NCBI RefSeq assembly: GCF_025403375.1
Contig: NZ_JAMPTM010000012.1
Location: 1-56,808, forward strand
Length of the DNA: 56,808 nt
Source: Frankia gtarii
Lineage (GTDB): Bacteria > Actinomycetota > Actinomycetes > Frankiales > Frankiaceae
Reading direction: 5' to 3'
A model generated the notes under the pieces. The model made no database searches and was not told the origin of the DNA. It saw only the letters and a list, made by a program, of their open reading frames with translations. Both the position numbers and the translations under genes were made by a program. Shown piece after piece: positions 16,475 through 24,224 of the stretch; position 1 is the stretch's first letter; the number at the start of each line of letters is the position of its first letter.

Positions 16475-17404
16475 GTGCAGCTGAACTACCAGTTCCCGAC
16501 CCGCGCGGTGAAGCACTGGGAGCGGTGGATCGGTGAGCGTGACCTCGCCGACGTGGCGGTCGCCGCCGAGGAGAGCGGATTCGACATCGTCTCCACGACG
16601 GACCATCCCTTCCCCTCCAGCGCCTGGATCGAAGGCGGCGGTCACCACTCCTTCGACCCGTTCGTCTCGCTGGCGTTCATGGCGGCGGCGACGCGGCGCG
16701 TGCGCCTGCTGACGTTCATCCTCGTCGCCGGCTACCGCAACCCCTACCTGACCGCGAAGTCGGTGGCCAGCCTCGACCTGCTCTCCGGCGGCCGGCTGAT
16801 CGTGGGCATGGGCGCCGGCTACCAGAAGCCCGAGTTCGACGTGCTCGGCGCGCAGTTCGACGGCCGCGGCGGTCGGTTCGACGCGGCCATCGCCGCGATG
16901 CAGGCCGCCTGGACCGGCGAGGTCGTCGAGCGCGACGACCCGCACTTCCCGGCGTCGGGCCACGTCATGCTGCCCCGGCCGGCCCAGCGGCCCGGCCCGC
17001 CGATCTGGATCGGTGGCAACAGCCGGGCGGCGATGCGCCGGGTGGCCGAGGTCGCCGACGGCTGGCTGCCCTTCGAGCAGCCCGCGCAGATGGCGGAGAT
17101 CACCACCACCCCGAGCCTGGCCGCCGACGAGATCGGCGAGCGGATCGCCACCCTGCGCGAGCTGCGCGCGGCGGCGGGCCGTCCGAGCACCTTCGACGTC
17201 TGCTTCACCCCGCAGGTCAGCCGGGACCCGGCCCGCGCCGCCGAGGCGCTCGCGGCCGCCGCCCCCGGGTACCAGGCCGCGGGCGTCACGCACCTGTCGG
17301 TCGAGTCGCATGCCCGCAGCGTCGACGACTGCCTGGCCGAGATCGAACTGTTCGGCAAGGCCCTCGCGCCCCCGGCGCCCACGCCCACGGCCCTCGCCCC
17401 GTAG
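16475..17404 (+). CDS. LLM-class flavin-dependent oxidoreductase (309 aa)
   Basis: Luciferase-like (beta/alpha)8 oxidoreductase using FMN or F420. Evident motifs: ADVAVAAEESGFDIVSTTDHPFP, LTFILVAGYRNPYLTAKSVASLDLLSGGRLIVGMGAGYQ, and PPIWIGGNSRAAMRRVAEVADGWLP. The GTG at 16475 has GAGGAAGG in front, and the in-frame reading further upstream lies in the amidohydrolase gene. It is sandwiched between two paralogous amidohydrolases, with gaps of 31 and 63 bp, so the three products probably act in one route. Confidence 0.9.
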   Translation: MQLNYQFPTRAVKHWERWIGERDLADVAVAAEESGFDIVSTTDHPFPSSAWIEGGGHHSFDPFVSLAFMAAATRRVRLLTFILVAGYRNPYLTAKSVASLDLLSGGRLIVGMGAGYQKPEFDVLGAQFDGRGGRFDAAIAAMQAAWTGEVVERDDPHFPASGHVMLPRPAQRPGPPIWIGGNSRAAMRRVAEVADGWLPFEQPAQMAEITTTPSLAADEIGERIATLRELRAAAGRPSTFDVCFTPQVSRDPARAAEALAAAAPGYQAAGVTHLSVESHARSVDDCLAEIELFGKALAPPAPTPTALAP

Positions 17405-17467
17405 CCGGGCGGTGGCACCCCCAGACGACGACCGACCATCCGGATGAACGCCGAACGAGGAGAGTTC

Positions 17468-18682
17468 ATGACCACCCTGGCAGCCCCCGGCGACACGGCC
17501 GTGCTCCCGTCGCTGGGCTACCCGCTCTACGACGCCGACCAGCACTACTACGAGACGGCCGACGCGCTCACCCGCCACCTGGCGCCCGAGTACAAGCGGC
17601 TGATCAAGATTCTGCAGACGCCCGACGGCCGGACCCGGATGGTGATCAACAACAAGCTCTACACCACCAACCCGGACCCGACGTTCCCCACCGTCGCCGC
17701 CCCCGGCGTGTTCGAGCAGTACTTCCGCAGCAACAACACCGAGGGCCGGGAGCTGGCGTCCTTCGTCGGCAAGCTGCAGGAGAGCCAGCCCGAGTACACC
17801 GACCGCGACGCGCGCATCGCCAAGCTCGACGAGCAGGGCGTCGCCGCGACGATCATGCTGCCGACGGTCGGGGTGGCCGTCGAGGGGCTGCTCACCGACA
17901 AGCCCGACGCGCTGCACGCCATCGTCGAGGCGTTCAACCGGTGGATCGAGGACGAGTGGGGCTACTCGTACCAGGACCGCATCATCTCGACGCCGGTGCT
18001 GTCGCTGGCCGACCCCGACCTGGCCGTCAAGGAGCTGGAGCGGGTGCGTGACCTGGGCGCGCGGATCGTCGTGCTGGTGCCGGGGCCCGTCCGCGTCGGC
18101 GCGATCACCCGCTCCCCGGGTAACCCGGTCTTCGACCGGTTCTGGGCGACCGCGGCCGAGGCCGGCATCGTCGTGTCCTACCACACCGGTGAGGCCGGCT
18201 ACGAGTGGGTCGCCGAGAAGTGGGGCGAGGGCGCCTTCGAGGGCCTGCGTACCACGCCGCTGCCCGAGATCATGCAGCTCCACGTCGAGCGGCCCATCCA
18301 GGACACCATCGCGGCGCTGGTCGGCCACGGCGTGTTCGAGCGGCACCCGGCGCTGAAGGTCGCCACCATCGAGGCCGGTTCCACCTGGGTGCTCGACCTC
18401 GTCCGCCGGATCCGCAACGCCTACGGCAAGATCCCGCAGAAGTTCGCCGTCGACCCGGTGGAGAGCTTCCGCGAGCACGTCTGGGTCGCGCCGTTCTACG
18501 AGGACGACCTGCTCGCGCTCAAGGACGCCATCGGCATCGGGCACATCATCTTCGGCTCGGACTGGCCGCACCCGGAGGGCCTGCCGACCCCGGGTGCCTT
18601 CGTCCGTGACGCCGCGGTGCTCTCCGAGGAGGACCGCAAGCTGATCCTCTCGGACAACCTCAAGTCCCTGCTGCAGCTCTAG
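17468..18682 (+). CDS. Amidohydrolase-2 (COG2159) family protein, paralogue (404 aa)
   Basis: Same family and nearly the same opening as the gene at 15226: YDADQHYYETADALTRHL. It continues with MLPTVGVAVEGLL, FNRWIEDEWGYSYQDR, VSYHTGEAGYEWVAEKWGEG, IEAGSTWVLDLVRRI and IIFGSDWPHPEGLPTP. The ATG at 17468 has GAGGAGAG at good spacing; an ATG 24 bp upstream is less likely. Last gene of the operon; a very strong terminator follows. Pairing of two related enzymes suggests two sequential or alternative substrates. Confidence 0.88.
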   Translation: MTTLAAPGDTAVLPSLGYPLYDADQHYYETADALTRHLAPEYKRLIKILQTPDGRTRMVINNKLYTTNPDPTFPTVAAPGVFEQYFRSNNTEGRELASFVGKLQESQPEYTDRDARIAKLDEQGVAATIMLPTVGVAVEGLLTDKPDALHAIVEAFNRWIEDEWGYSYQDRIISTPVLSLADPDLAVKELERVRDLGARIVVLVPGPVRVGAITRSPGNPVFDRFWATAAEAGIVVSYHTGEAGYEWVAEKWGEGAFEGLRTTPLPEIMQLHVERPIQDTIAALVGHGVFERHPALKVATIEAGSTWVLDLVRRIRNAYGKIPQKFAVDPVESFREHVWVAPFYEDDLLALKDAIGIGHIIFGSDWPHPEGLPTPGAFVRDAAVLSEEDRKLILSDNLKSLLQL

Positions 18683-18695
18683 CGTCGGCGGGCCC

Positions 18696-18742
18696 CGGCC
18701 GCGGGCTGCCGTCTCCCGGTGGGAGCAGGCAGCCCGCGGCCG
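18696..18742 (+). terminator. Strong terminator hairpin
   Basis: A 15-bp perfect stem (outer arms 18696-18710 and 18728-18742), with an inner CTCCC/GGGAG stem closing a 3-nt loop. Starts 14 nt after the amidohydrolase stop. Confidence 0.85.
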
Positions 18743-18789
18743 CGCTGCGTCCGACCTTGCGGGCCGCGCCCGGGGACCGGCACACCGGT

Positions 18790-18818
18790 TTACTTTTGAC
18801 GAAATCGTCAACTACGAT
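18790..18818 (+). promoter_or_regulatory. Operator copy D inside a promoter spacer
   Basis: TTTGAC-GAAATC-GTCAAC at 18795-18812. Here the best promoter is -35 TTTACT (18790-18795), 17 bp, -10 TACGAT (18813-18818), so the palindrome fills the spacer instead of supplying the -35. It drives the operon 18948-23975. Confidence 0.65.
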
Positions 18819-18918
18819 GTGCGGGCTGGATCGCACCCCCCGGGCCGCGGTGCGAAGCATCTCGCCGACATCGGTGCGAGCGCCGTCCCGCGGCGGCTGC
18901 GCACTCGGAGGAACTCTC

Positions 18919-18948
18919 ATGATCGTCGCCCGCGACGAGGTCGGCTGA
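18919..18948 (+). CDS. Nine-residue leader peptide MIVARDEVG (candidate)
   Basis: A short ORF with a strong GGAGGAA ribosome site 6 nt upstream. Its TGA stop (18946-18948) overlaps the ATG of the dehydrogenase as TGATG. The dehydrogenase itself has only a weak site, so its translation is probably coupled to termination of this mini-ORF. The alternative is that the dehydrogenase starts further upstream, in its own frame, at about 18819. No matching regulatory codons are seen in the peptide. Confidence 0.5.
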   Translation: MIVARDEVG

Positions 18949-20045
18949 TGGCCGACCCCCACGACAAGCTGCGCCGGGAGGTCCGCGCGTTCGTCGCCGC
19001 GGCCGGCATCGCGGCGCGCAACGACAGCTGGCTGCGCGGCTACGACCCCGACTTCACCCGCGAGCTCGGCCGCCACGGCTGGATCGGCATGACCTGGCCG
19101 ACCGAGTACGGCGGCGGTGCCCGGTCGAACACCGAGCGGTTCGTCGTCACCGAGGAGCTGCTGCGGGCCGGGGCGCCGGTCACCGCGCACTGGACGGCCG
19201 ACCGCCAGATCGGCCCGACGATCCTACGGGTCGGCACCGAGGGTCAGCGTGCCGAGCTGCTGCCGAAGATCTGCCGCGGCGAGGTCGTCGTCGGCCTGGG
19301 CCTGTCCGAGACCGAGGCCGGTTCCGACCTCGCGGCCGTGCGCACCCGGGCGACGCCCATCGACGGCGGCTGGTCGATCACCGGGGCGAAGGTGTGGACG
19401 ACGTCGGCGCATCACGCCACCCACCTGTACATCCTCGCCCGCACCGGCGAGGGCGCGTCCAAGCACGAGGGCCTGACCGAGTTCCTCGTCGACGCCGACA
19501 CCCCCGGCATCACCGTGCGGCCCATCCTCGACCTCGTCGGCGAACACCACTTCAACGAGGTGATCCTCGACGACGTGCACGTGCCCGACGGCCGCGTCCT
19601 CGGCACGGTCGGCGCCGGCTGGAAGCAGGTCACCGAGCAGCTCGCCTTCGAGCGCGGCGGGGTGGAGCGCTACCTGAGCACCTACCCCGTGCTCGCCGCG
19701 ATGATCCGCACGGTCGCGCGCCATCCCGACCGGGCCGCCACCGAGCGCCTCGGCGAGCTGGCCGCGCGCCTCACCGCGCTGCGCCAGCTCGGCCTGCAGC
19801 TCGCCGGCGCCATCGACAAGGGAGAGGCGCCGGTGCGCCTGGCCGCGGGGCTCAAGCTCGCCGGCACCCGGTTCGAGAAGGACGTCGTGGAGACCGCCCG
19901 GTACGTCTTCGACGTCTGCGAGGGCGACGCCGAGGCCCACCGGCTGCTCGTCGACGGCCTCGCCGTCGTGCCCGGCGCGTCGATCCGAGGCGGTTCCTCC
20001 GAGGTCCTGTACACCGTCATCAGCCGGGCGGAGCTACCGCGATGA
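18948..20045 (+). CDS. Acyl-CoA dehydrogenase, catalytic-type subunit (365 aa)
   Basis: Motifs in order: GMTWPTEYGGGARSN, flavin motif GLGLSETEAGSDLAAVRTRA, ITGAKVWTTSAHHATH, LDLVGEHHFNEVILDDVHVP, and C-terminal GASIRGGSSEVLYTVISRAELPR. Typical family length. It is followed directly (ATGA overlap) by a second, smaller dehydrogenase, as at 6355/5273 and 31859/30720. The start at 18948 overlaps a 9-codon leader ORF. Confidence 0.9.
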   Translation: MADPHDKLRREVRAFVAAAGIAARNDSWLRGYDPDFTRELGRHGWIGMTWPTEYGGGARSNTERFVVTEELLRAGAPVTAHWTADRQIGPTILRVGTEGQRAELLPKICRGEVVVGLGLSETEAGSDLAAVRTRATPIDGGWSITGAKVWTTSAHHATHLYILARTGEGASKHEGLTEFLVDADTPGITVRPILDLVGEHHFNEVILDDVHVPDGRVLGTVGAGWKQVTEQLAFERGGVERYLSTYPVLAAMIRTVARHPDRAATERLGELAARLTALRQLGLQLAGAIDKGEAPVRLAAGLKLAGTRFEKDVVETARYVFDVCEGDAEAHRLLVDGLAVVPGASIRGGSSEVLYTVISRAELPR

Positions 20046-21124
20046 TCTTTGATGCCGATCTGCGTCCCGTCGTCGACGACGTGCTCGGGGCGAACACCGA
20101 CACCGCCCCCGGCGAGCTGTGGGCGCTGCTGACCGAACTCGGCTGGCCGGTCGTCGGCGTCGCCGAGGACGACGGCGGCGCCGGCGGGGATCTCGCCGCG
20201 GTCGCCGAACTCGCCGCCGGCGTCGGCCGCCACGCCGCCGCCGTCCCGCTGATCGAGACCGGCCTGGCCGCCTGGGCGCTGGCCAGCGCCGGGCTGCCCA
20301 TCACCGCGACCGCCGAGCGCGCCGCCCTGGCGCTGGCGCCCGCCGGCACCGTCGAGGCCCGCCGCGACGGCGCCGACGGCGACTGGATCCTCGACGGCAC
20401 CGTCCCGCGGGTGCGCTGGGTGCCCGAGGTGCCCACGGTCGTCCTCGTCGTCGAGCAGGCCGACGCCACCGTCGTCGCCATTGTTGACGCCCCGCCGAGC
20501 GCCGCGCCGTCCGCCGATCCGACCGCGCCGGGTGGTGCCGCCGGTGCCGCCGGCGGGGTCGAGCGTGACCTGGCCGGCGAACCGGTGGGAACGCTGCGCC
20601 TCGACGGCCTGCGGCTGCCCGCCGACCGCGTCGCCGTGGCGCCCGCGGGCCTCGCCGGGGACGTGCTCGCCCGCGTCGCGGTGCTGCGCGCCGCGGCGAT
20701 CTCCGGCGCCGTCGAGCGGGCCTGCACGCTGACCAAGGACCACGTCAGCACCCGCCAGCAGTTCGGCCGGCCGCTGTCGGCGCTGCCCGCGGTGCGTCAG
20801 CTCGTCGCCGGCCTCGCCGTCGAGCGCGACCTGCTCGACGCGGCGCTCACCGTCGCGGTCACCCGTCCGGGGTCTGCCACGGCGGCGGCGGTGCGCGCGG
20901 TGGCCGCCCGGACCGCCGGGACGGTGGCCACCGACACCCACCAGTTGCACGGCGCGATCGGCATCACCCAGGAGTACCCGCTGCACCTGGTGACCCGCCG
21001 GCTGTGGTCGTGGCGCGACGACGAGGGCACGCAGCGGCGCTGGGAGCGCCTCCTCGGCGACGAGGTGGTCCGCACCGGTTCGGACGAACCGCTGTGGTCG
21101 CTGGTCACCGGCGCATCCGCCTGA
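20042..21124 (+). CDS. Acyl-CoA dehydrogenase, smaller subunit type (360 aa)
   Basis: Recognised by the C-terminal half: HVSTRQQFGRPLSALPAVRQLVAGL and LHGAIGITQEYPLHLVTRRLWSW, the latter with a Glu where some members place the catalytic base. The middle domain is Ala/Pro-rich and lacks SEP.AGSD. Coupled to the previous gene by a 4-bp overlap. Likely beta-type partner in a heteromeric dehydrogenase for a bulky acyl-CoA. Confidence 0.87.
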   Translation: MIFDADLRPVVDDVLGANTDTAPGELWALLTELGWPVVGVAEDDGGAGGDLAAVAELAAGVGRHAAAVPLIETGLAAWALASAGLPITATAERAALALAPAGTVEARRDGADGDWILDGTVPRVRWVPEVPTVVLVVEQADATVVAIVDAPPSAAPSADPTAPGGAAGAAGGVERDLAGEPVGTLRLDGLRLPADRVAVAPAGLAGDVLARVAVLRAAAISGAVERACTLTKDHVSTRQQFGRPLSALPAVRQLVAGLAVERDLLDAALTVAVTRPGSATAAAVRAVAARTAGTVATDTHQLHGAIGITQEYPLHLVTRRLWSWRDDEGTQRRWERLLGDEVVRTGSDEPLWSLVTGASA

Positions 21125-21180
21125 CGGCTCGACCGCTCGACGGCGCGCTCGAAGACTCGAAGGCTCGAAGGAGAGTGGGA

Positions 21181-21639
21181 ATGGCACAGCAGGTACCCCT
21201 GGCCGAGGATCTTTTCACCTGGCCGGCGGAGGAACCCGCCCTGATCGGCGGCCGGTCGTCGGACGGCAAGGTCGTCTTCCCGTACCGCAGCCACAAGCTG
21301 GTCGGGGGCGTCAACGAGGAGCTGGAGCGGGTGGAGCTGCCGCGCCGCGGCACGCTGTGGACGTTCACCGGCCAGCGGTTCCGCCCGCCGTCCCCGCCGT
21401 ACGCCGGCGATGACACGCCGAAGACGTTCGAGCCGTTCGCGGTCGGCTACGTCGAGCTGCCCGGCGCGCTGCGGGTCGAGACCCGGCTCACCGAGGCCGA
21501 CCCCGACAAGCTGCACATCGGCCAGGAGATGGAGCTGCGCATCGTCCCGTTCGGCACCGACGCCGACGGCAACCAGACCATGATCTACGCGTTCGCCCCG
21601 GTCGGGGCCGAGGAGGGACACGGCGATGGCTCCGAGTGA
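21181..21639 (+). CDS. DUF35 OB-fold protein without zinc-ribbon cysteines (152 aa)
   Basis: The OB-fold signature VELPRRGTLWTFTGQRF plus FEPFAVGYVELPGALRVETRLTE identifies DUF35. The region that normally holds two CxxC pairs reads ALIGGRSSDGKVVFPYRSHK; the protein contains no cysteine at all, so it cannot bind zinc in the usual way. The ATG at 21181 follows AAGGAGAG. The last 14 bp overlap the thiolase-like gene, its expected partner. Confidence 0.85.
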   Translation: MAQQVPLAEDLFTWPAEEPALIGGRSSDGKVVFPYRSHKLVGGVNEELERVELPRRGTLWTFTGQRFRPPSPPYAGDDTPKTFEPFAVGYVELPGALRVETRLTEADPDKLHIGQEMELRIVPFGTDADGNQTMIYAFAPVGAEEGHGDGSE

Positions 21640-22777
21640 CGTTGCGATCATCGGCACGGGCCTGCACCCGTTCGGGCGCTACCCCGGCAAGTCGGCGCTG
21701 GAGATGGGCGAGGACGCCGTCATCGAGGCCCTCGCCGACGCCGGGGTCGAGTGGTCGGCCATCCAGGCGCTCTACGCCGGCAGCATGGAGGTCAAGAACC
21801 CCGAGGCGATCGTCGGGCTGCTCGGTCTGACCGGCGTGCCGGGCCGGGCGGTGTTCACCGGCTGCGCGACGGGAGCGACGTCGCTGGCGATGGCGGCGAA
21901 CGCGATCCGCCTCGGCGACGCCGACATCGCGATCGCCATCGGCCTGGACAAGCACCCCCGCGGCGCGTTCTCCGACCATCCGTCGGTGTCCGGGCTGCCC
22001 GGCTGGTACGGCGAGGCCGGTCTGTTCCTCACCACGCACTTCTTCGGCATGAAGATCAACCGCTACATGCACGACTTCGGCATCACCCCGGTGACGCTGG
22101 CCCGGACGGCGGCGAAGGCGTTCCGCAACGGTGCGGCGAACCCGCGGGCGTGGCGGCGCACCCCGATGACCGAGGAGCAGATCCTCGAGTCGCAGTACCT
22201 GAACTACCCGCTGACCCAGTACATGTACTGCTCGCCGGACGAAGGCGCCGCCGCGGTCGTGCTCGCCCGCGCGGACCTGGCGTCGAAGTACACCGACAAG
22301 CCGATCTACCTGCGCGCCAGCACCCTGTTCTCCCGCCGCGAGGGCGCCTTCGAGCTGCTCAGCCCGTCGCTGCCGCTGGAGACCGCGCCGAGCCCCACCG
22401 TCTTCGCCTCCCAGGCCGCCTACGAGCAGGCCGGCATCGGCCCCGAGGACGTCGACGTCGCCCAGCTGCAGGACACCGACGCCGGCTCCGAGGTCATCCA
22501 CCTGGCCGAGAACGGCTTCTGCAAGGACGGCGAGCAGGAGACGCTGCTCGCCGAGGGCGCCACCGAGATCGGCGGGAAGCTGCCGGTCAACACCGACGGC
22601 GGCCTGCTCGCCAACGGTGAGCCGGTCGGCGCCTCCGGGCTGCGCCAGATCCACGAGCTGGTCACCCAGCTTCGCGGCCGCGCCGGGGACCGCCAGGTCG
22701 CCGGCACCCCGCGGGTCGGCTACGCCCATCTTTACGGTGCCCCCGGCACCGCCGCCGTCACCATCCTGTCCACCTGA
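21626..22777 (+). CDS. Thiolase-fold lipid-transfer (SCP-x type) protein (383 aa)
   Basis: Thiolase superfamily member with the nucleophile region VFTGCATGATSLAMAANAI (Cys kept). In the C-terminal motif NTDGGLLANGEPVGASG the usual GHP is GEP, so the active-site His is lost. LYGAPGTAAVTIL takes the place of the second catalytic Cys block. A partial active site of this kind suggests acyl transfer or aldol chemistry rather than ordinary thiolysis. Coupled to the Cys-free DUF35 gene. Part of the operon 18948-23975. Confidence 0.87.
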   Translation: MAPSDVAIIGTGLHPFGRYPGKSALEMGEDAVIEALADAGVEWSAIQALYAGSMEVKNPEAIVGLLGLTGVPGRAVFTGCATGATSLAMAANAIRLGDADIAIAIGLDKHPRGAFSDHPSVSGLPGWYGEAGLFLTTHFFGMKINRYMHDFGITPVTLARTAAKAFRNGAANPRAWRRTPMTEEQILESQYLNYPLTQYMYCSPDEGAAAVVLARADLASKYTDKPIYLRASTLFSRREGAFELLSPSLPLETAPSPTVFASQAAYEQAGIGPEDVDVAQLQDTDAGSEVIHLAENGFCKDGEQETLLAEGATEIGGKLPVNTDGGLLANGEPVGASGLRQIHELVTQLRGRAGDRQVAGTPRVGYAHLYGAPGTAAVTILST

Positions 22778-22802
22778 CCGAACCGACTGCGAGGGCGAAG
22801 GC

Positions 22803-23975
22803 GTGAGTGTCGAGAGCGGGAAGCTGGCGGAGCTCGTCGAGCCGGGCAGCCGGGTGGCGCTGGCCGACGGGATCGGCGCGCCGCGGTCGGTGTCCGGCGA
22901 ACTCGCCGCCGCGGCCGCCGCGGCGGGCGGGGTGCGGCTGCTGCTCGGCTGGCTGCCCGTCGCCGACCGCGACCTCGACCTCACCGCCTTCACCGACGTC
23001 CGCGCGGTGATGTCCGGCTGGGGCCTGCGCCGCCCGGTGGACGACGGCCGGGTCCACTCGCTGCCGGTGCGGCTGTCGGCGGTGCCGGCGCTGCTGCACG
23101 GCCCGCTGCGCCCGGACCTGCTGGTCGCCACGGTCGTGCCGGCTGTCGGCGGCGGGTACGCCTTCGGTACCGAGGTGGCGTGGATGCACGCCGCGATCGC
23201 CGCCGGCGCCCGCGTCGCCGGCGTCGTCGCCCACGCCACCCCGCACTGCGACGCCGGCCCCGCGCTGCCCGCCGACCGCCTCGTGCTGGTGGGGGAGACC
23301 GACACCCCGCCGGTCGCGCTGGAGTTCAGCGCCCCCGGCGACGAGCACCGGGCGATCGCCGAGCGGGTCGCCGCGCTCATCCCGCCCGGCGCCCGGATGC
23401 AGGTCGGGCCGGGGGCGCTCGGCGTCGCCGTGCTGGAGGCGCTGCGCACCCCGGTGCACATGGACTCGGGCCTGCTGCCCGAGGGCGTCGTCGACCTCGA
23501 CCGCCGCGGCCTGCTCGCCGGCACCCCGGTGACGACCTATCTGGCCGGCGGCCCCGCCCTGCTGGCCTGGGCGGCCGGCCGCCCGCTGCTGCATCCCATC
23601 GAGCACACCCACGACCTGGGCCGGCTGTCGAGCGGCCTGCCGTTCGTCGCCGTGAACACCGCGATCGAGCTCGACGAGCAGGCCCAGGTCAACGTGGAGG
23701 GCTTCCCCGGTGCGACCGTCGGCGGCGTCGGCGGACACGCCGACTACGCCGCCGCCGGCGCCCGCTCGCCCGGCGGCCTGTCCATCATCGCGATGCCGGC
23801 GACCCACCGGGGCCGTCCGACCCTCGTCGAGCGTCTGTCCGCGCCGGTCAGCACCCCCGGCCACGACGTCGACGTCGTCGTCACCGAGCACGGCACCGCC
23901 GACCTGCGCGGCCTGGACCGCCGCGAACGCGCCGCCGCGCTGCACCACCTCTGGGACCGCGCCCCGACGAGCTGA
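22803..23975 (+). CDS. Acetyl-CoA hydrolase/4-hydroxybutyrate CoA-transferase-like protein (390 aa)
   Basis: Class I CoA-transferase fold. The C-terminal block AQVNVEGFPGATVGGVGGHADYAAAGARSPGG carries the catalytic Glu (in VNVEG) and the GG..G..DY signature. EHGTADLRGLDRRERAAAL closes the domain. The N-terminal half has VSVESGKLAELVEPGSRVALADGIGAP. At 390 aa it is slightly short for the family (about 430-450). GTG at 22803 with a purine-rich site GAAGG. Last gene of the operon; it could recycle CoA from the released acid. Confidence 0.85.
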   Translation: MSVESGKLAELVEPGSRVALADGIGAPRSVSGELAAAAAAAGGVRLLLGWLPVADRDLDLTAFTDVRAVMSGWGLRRPVDDGRVHSLPVRLSAVPALLHGPLRPDLLVATVVPAVGGGYAFGTEVAWMHAAIAAGARVAGVVAHATPHCDAGPALPADRLVLVGETDTPPVALEFSAPGDEHRAIAERVAALIPPGARMQVGPGALGVAVLEALRTPVHMDSGLLPEGVVDLDRRGLLAGTPVTTYLAGGPALLAWAAGRPLLHPIEHTHDLGRLSSGLPFVAVNTAIELDEQAQVNVEGFPGATVGGVGGHADYAAAGARSPGGLSIIAMPATHRGRPTLVERLSAPVSTPGHDVDVVVTEHGTADLRGLDRRERAAALHHLWDRAPTS

Positions 23976-24127
23976 CTCCGCTATGCGGTGACCGGGTGGG
24001 CGCTCTCCCACGTCTGCGCCCCGACCCGTCGCCCGTCTCGCGATCCGCTCAACCACACCACCAGATGTCGCGGAACGTGGCAGCCGGCCAGGGCGGCGAG
24101 CATCGGCGCGTCCAGCCGCTCGCGGGC

Positions 24128-24170
24128 TATCATGGCCGCACCATGAAGCTCTGACACCACCCACGCCCGT
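24128..24170 (+). promoter_or_regulatory. Promoter and MKL mini-ORF upstream of the ABC-F gene
   Basis: TATCAT (24128-24133) is a good -10; transcription would begin near 24143, where ATG AAG CTC TGA encodes a three-residue peptide with no leader. A short stem CCACG/CGTGG follows before the ABC-F start 70 bp on. Antibiotic-resistance ABC-F genes are often controlled by ribosome-stalling attenuators with very short upstream ORFs. The arrangement is suggestive only; no -35 is visible. Confidence 0.4.
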
Positions 24171-24224
24171 GGCCGAGGCAGCGTCCCGGCGGGCGAGAGA
24201 AGCGATCCTCTCGGTGGTGTCCGC

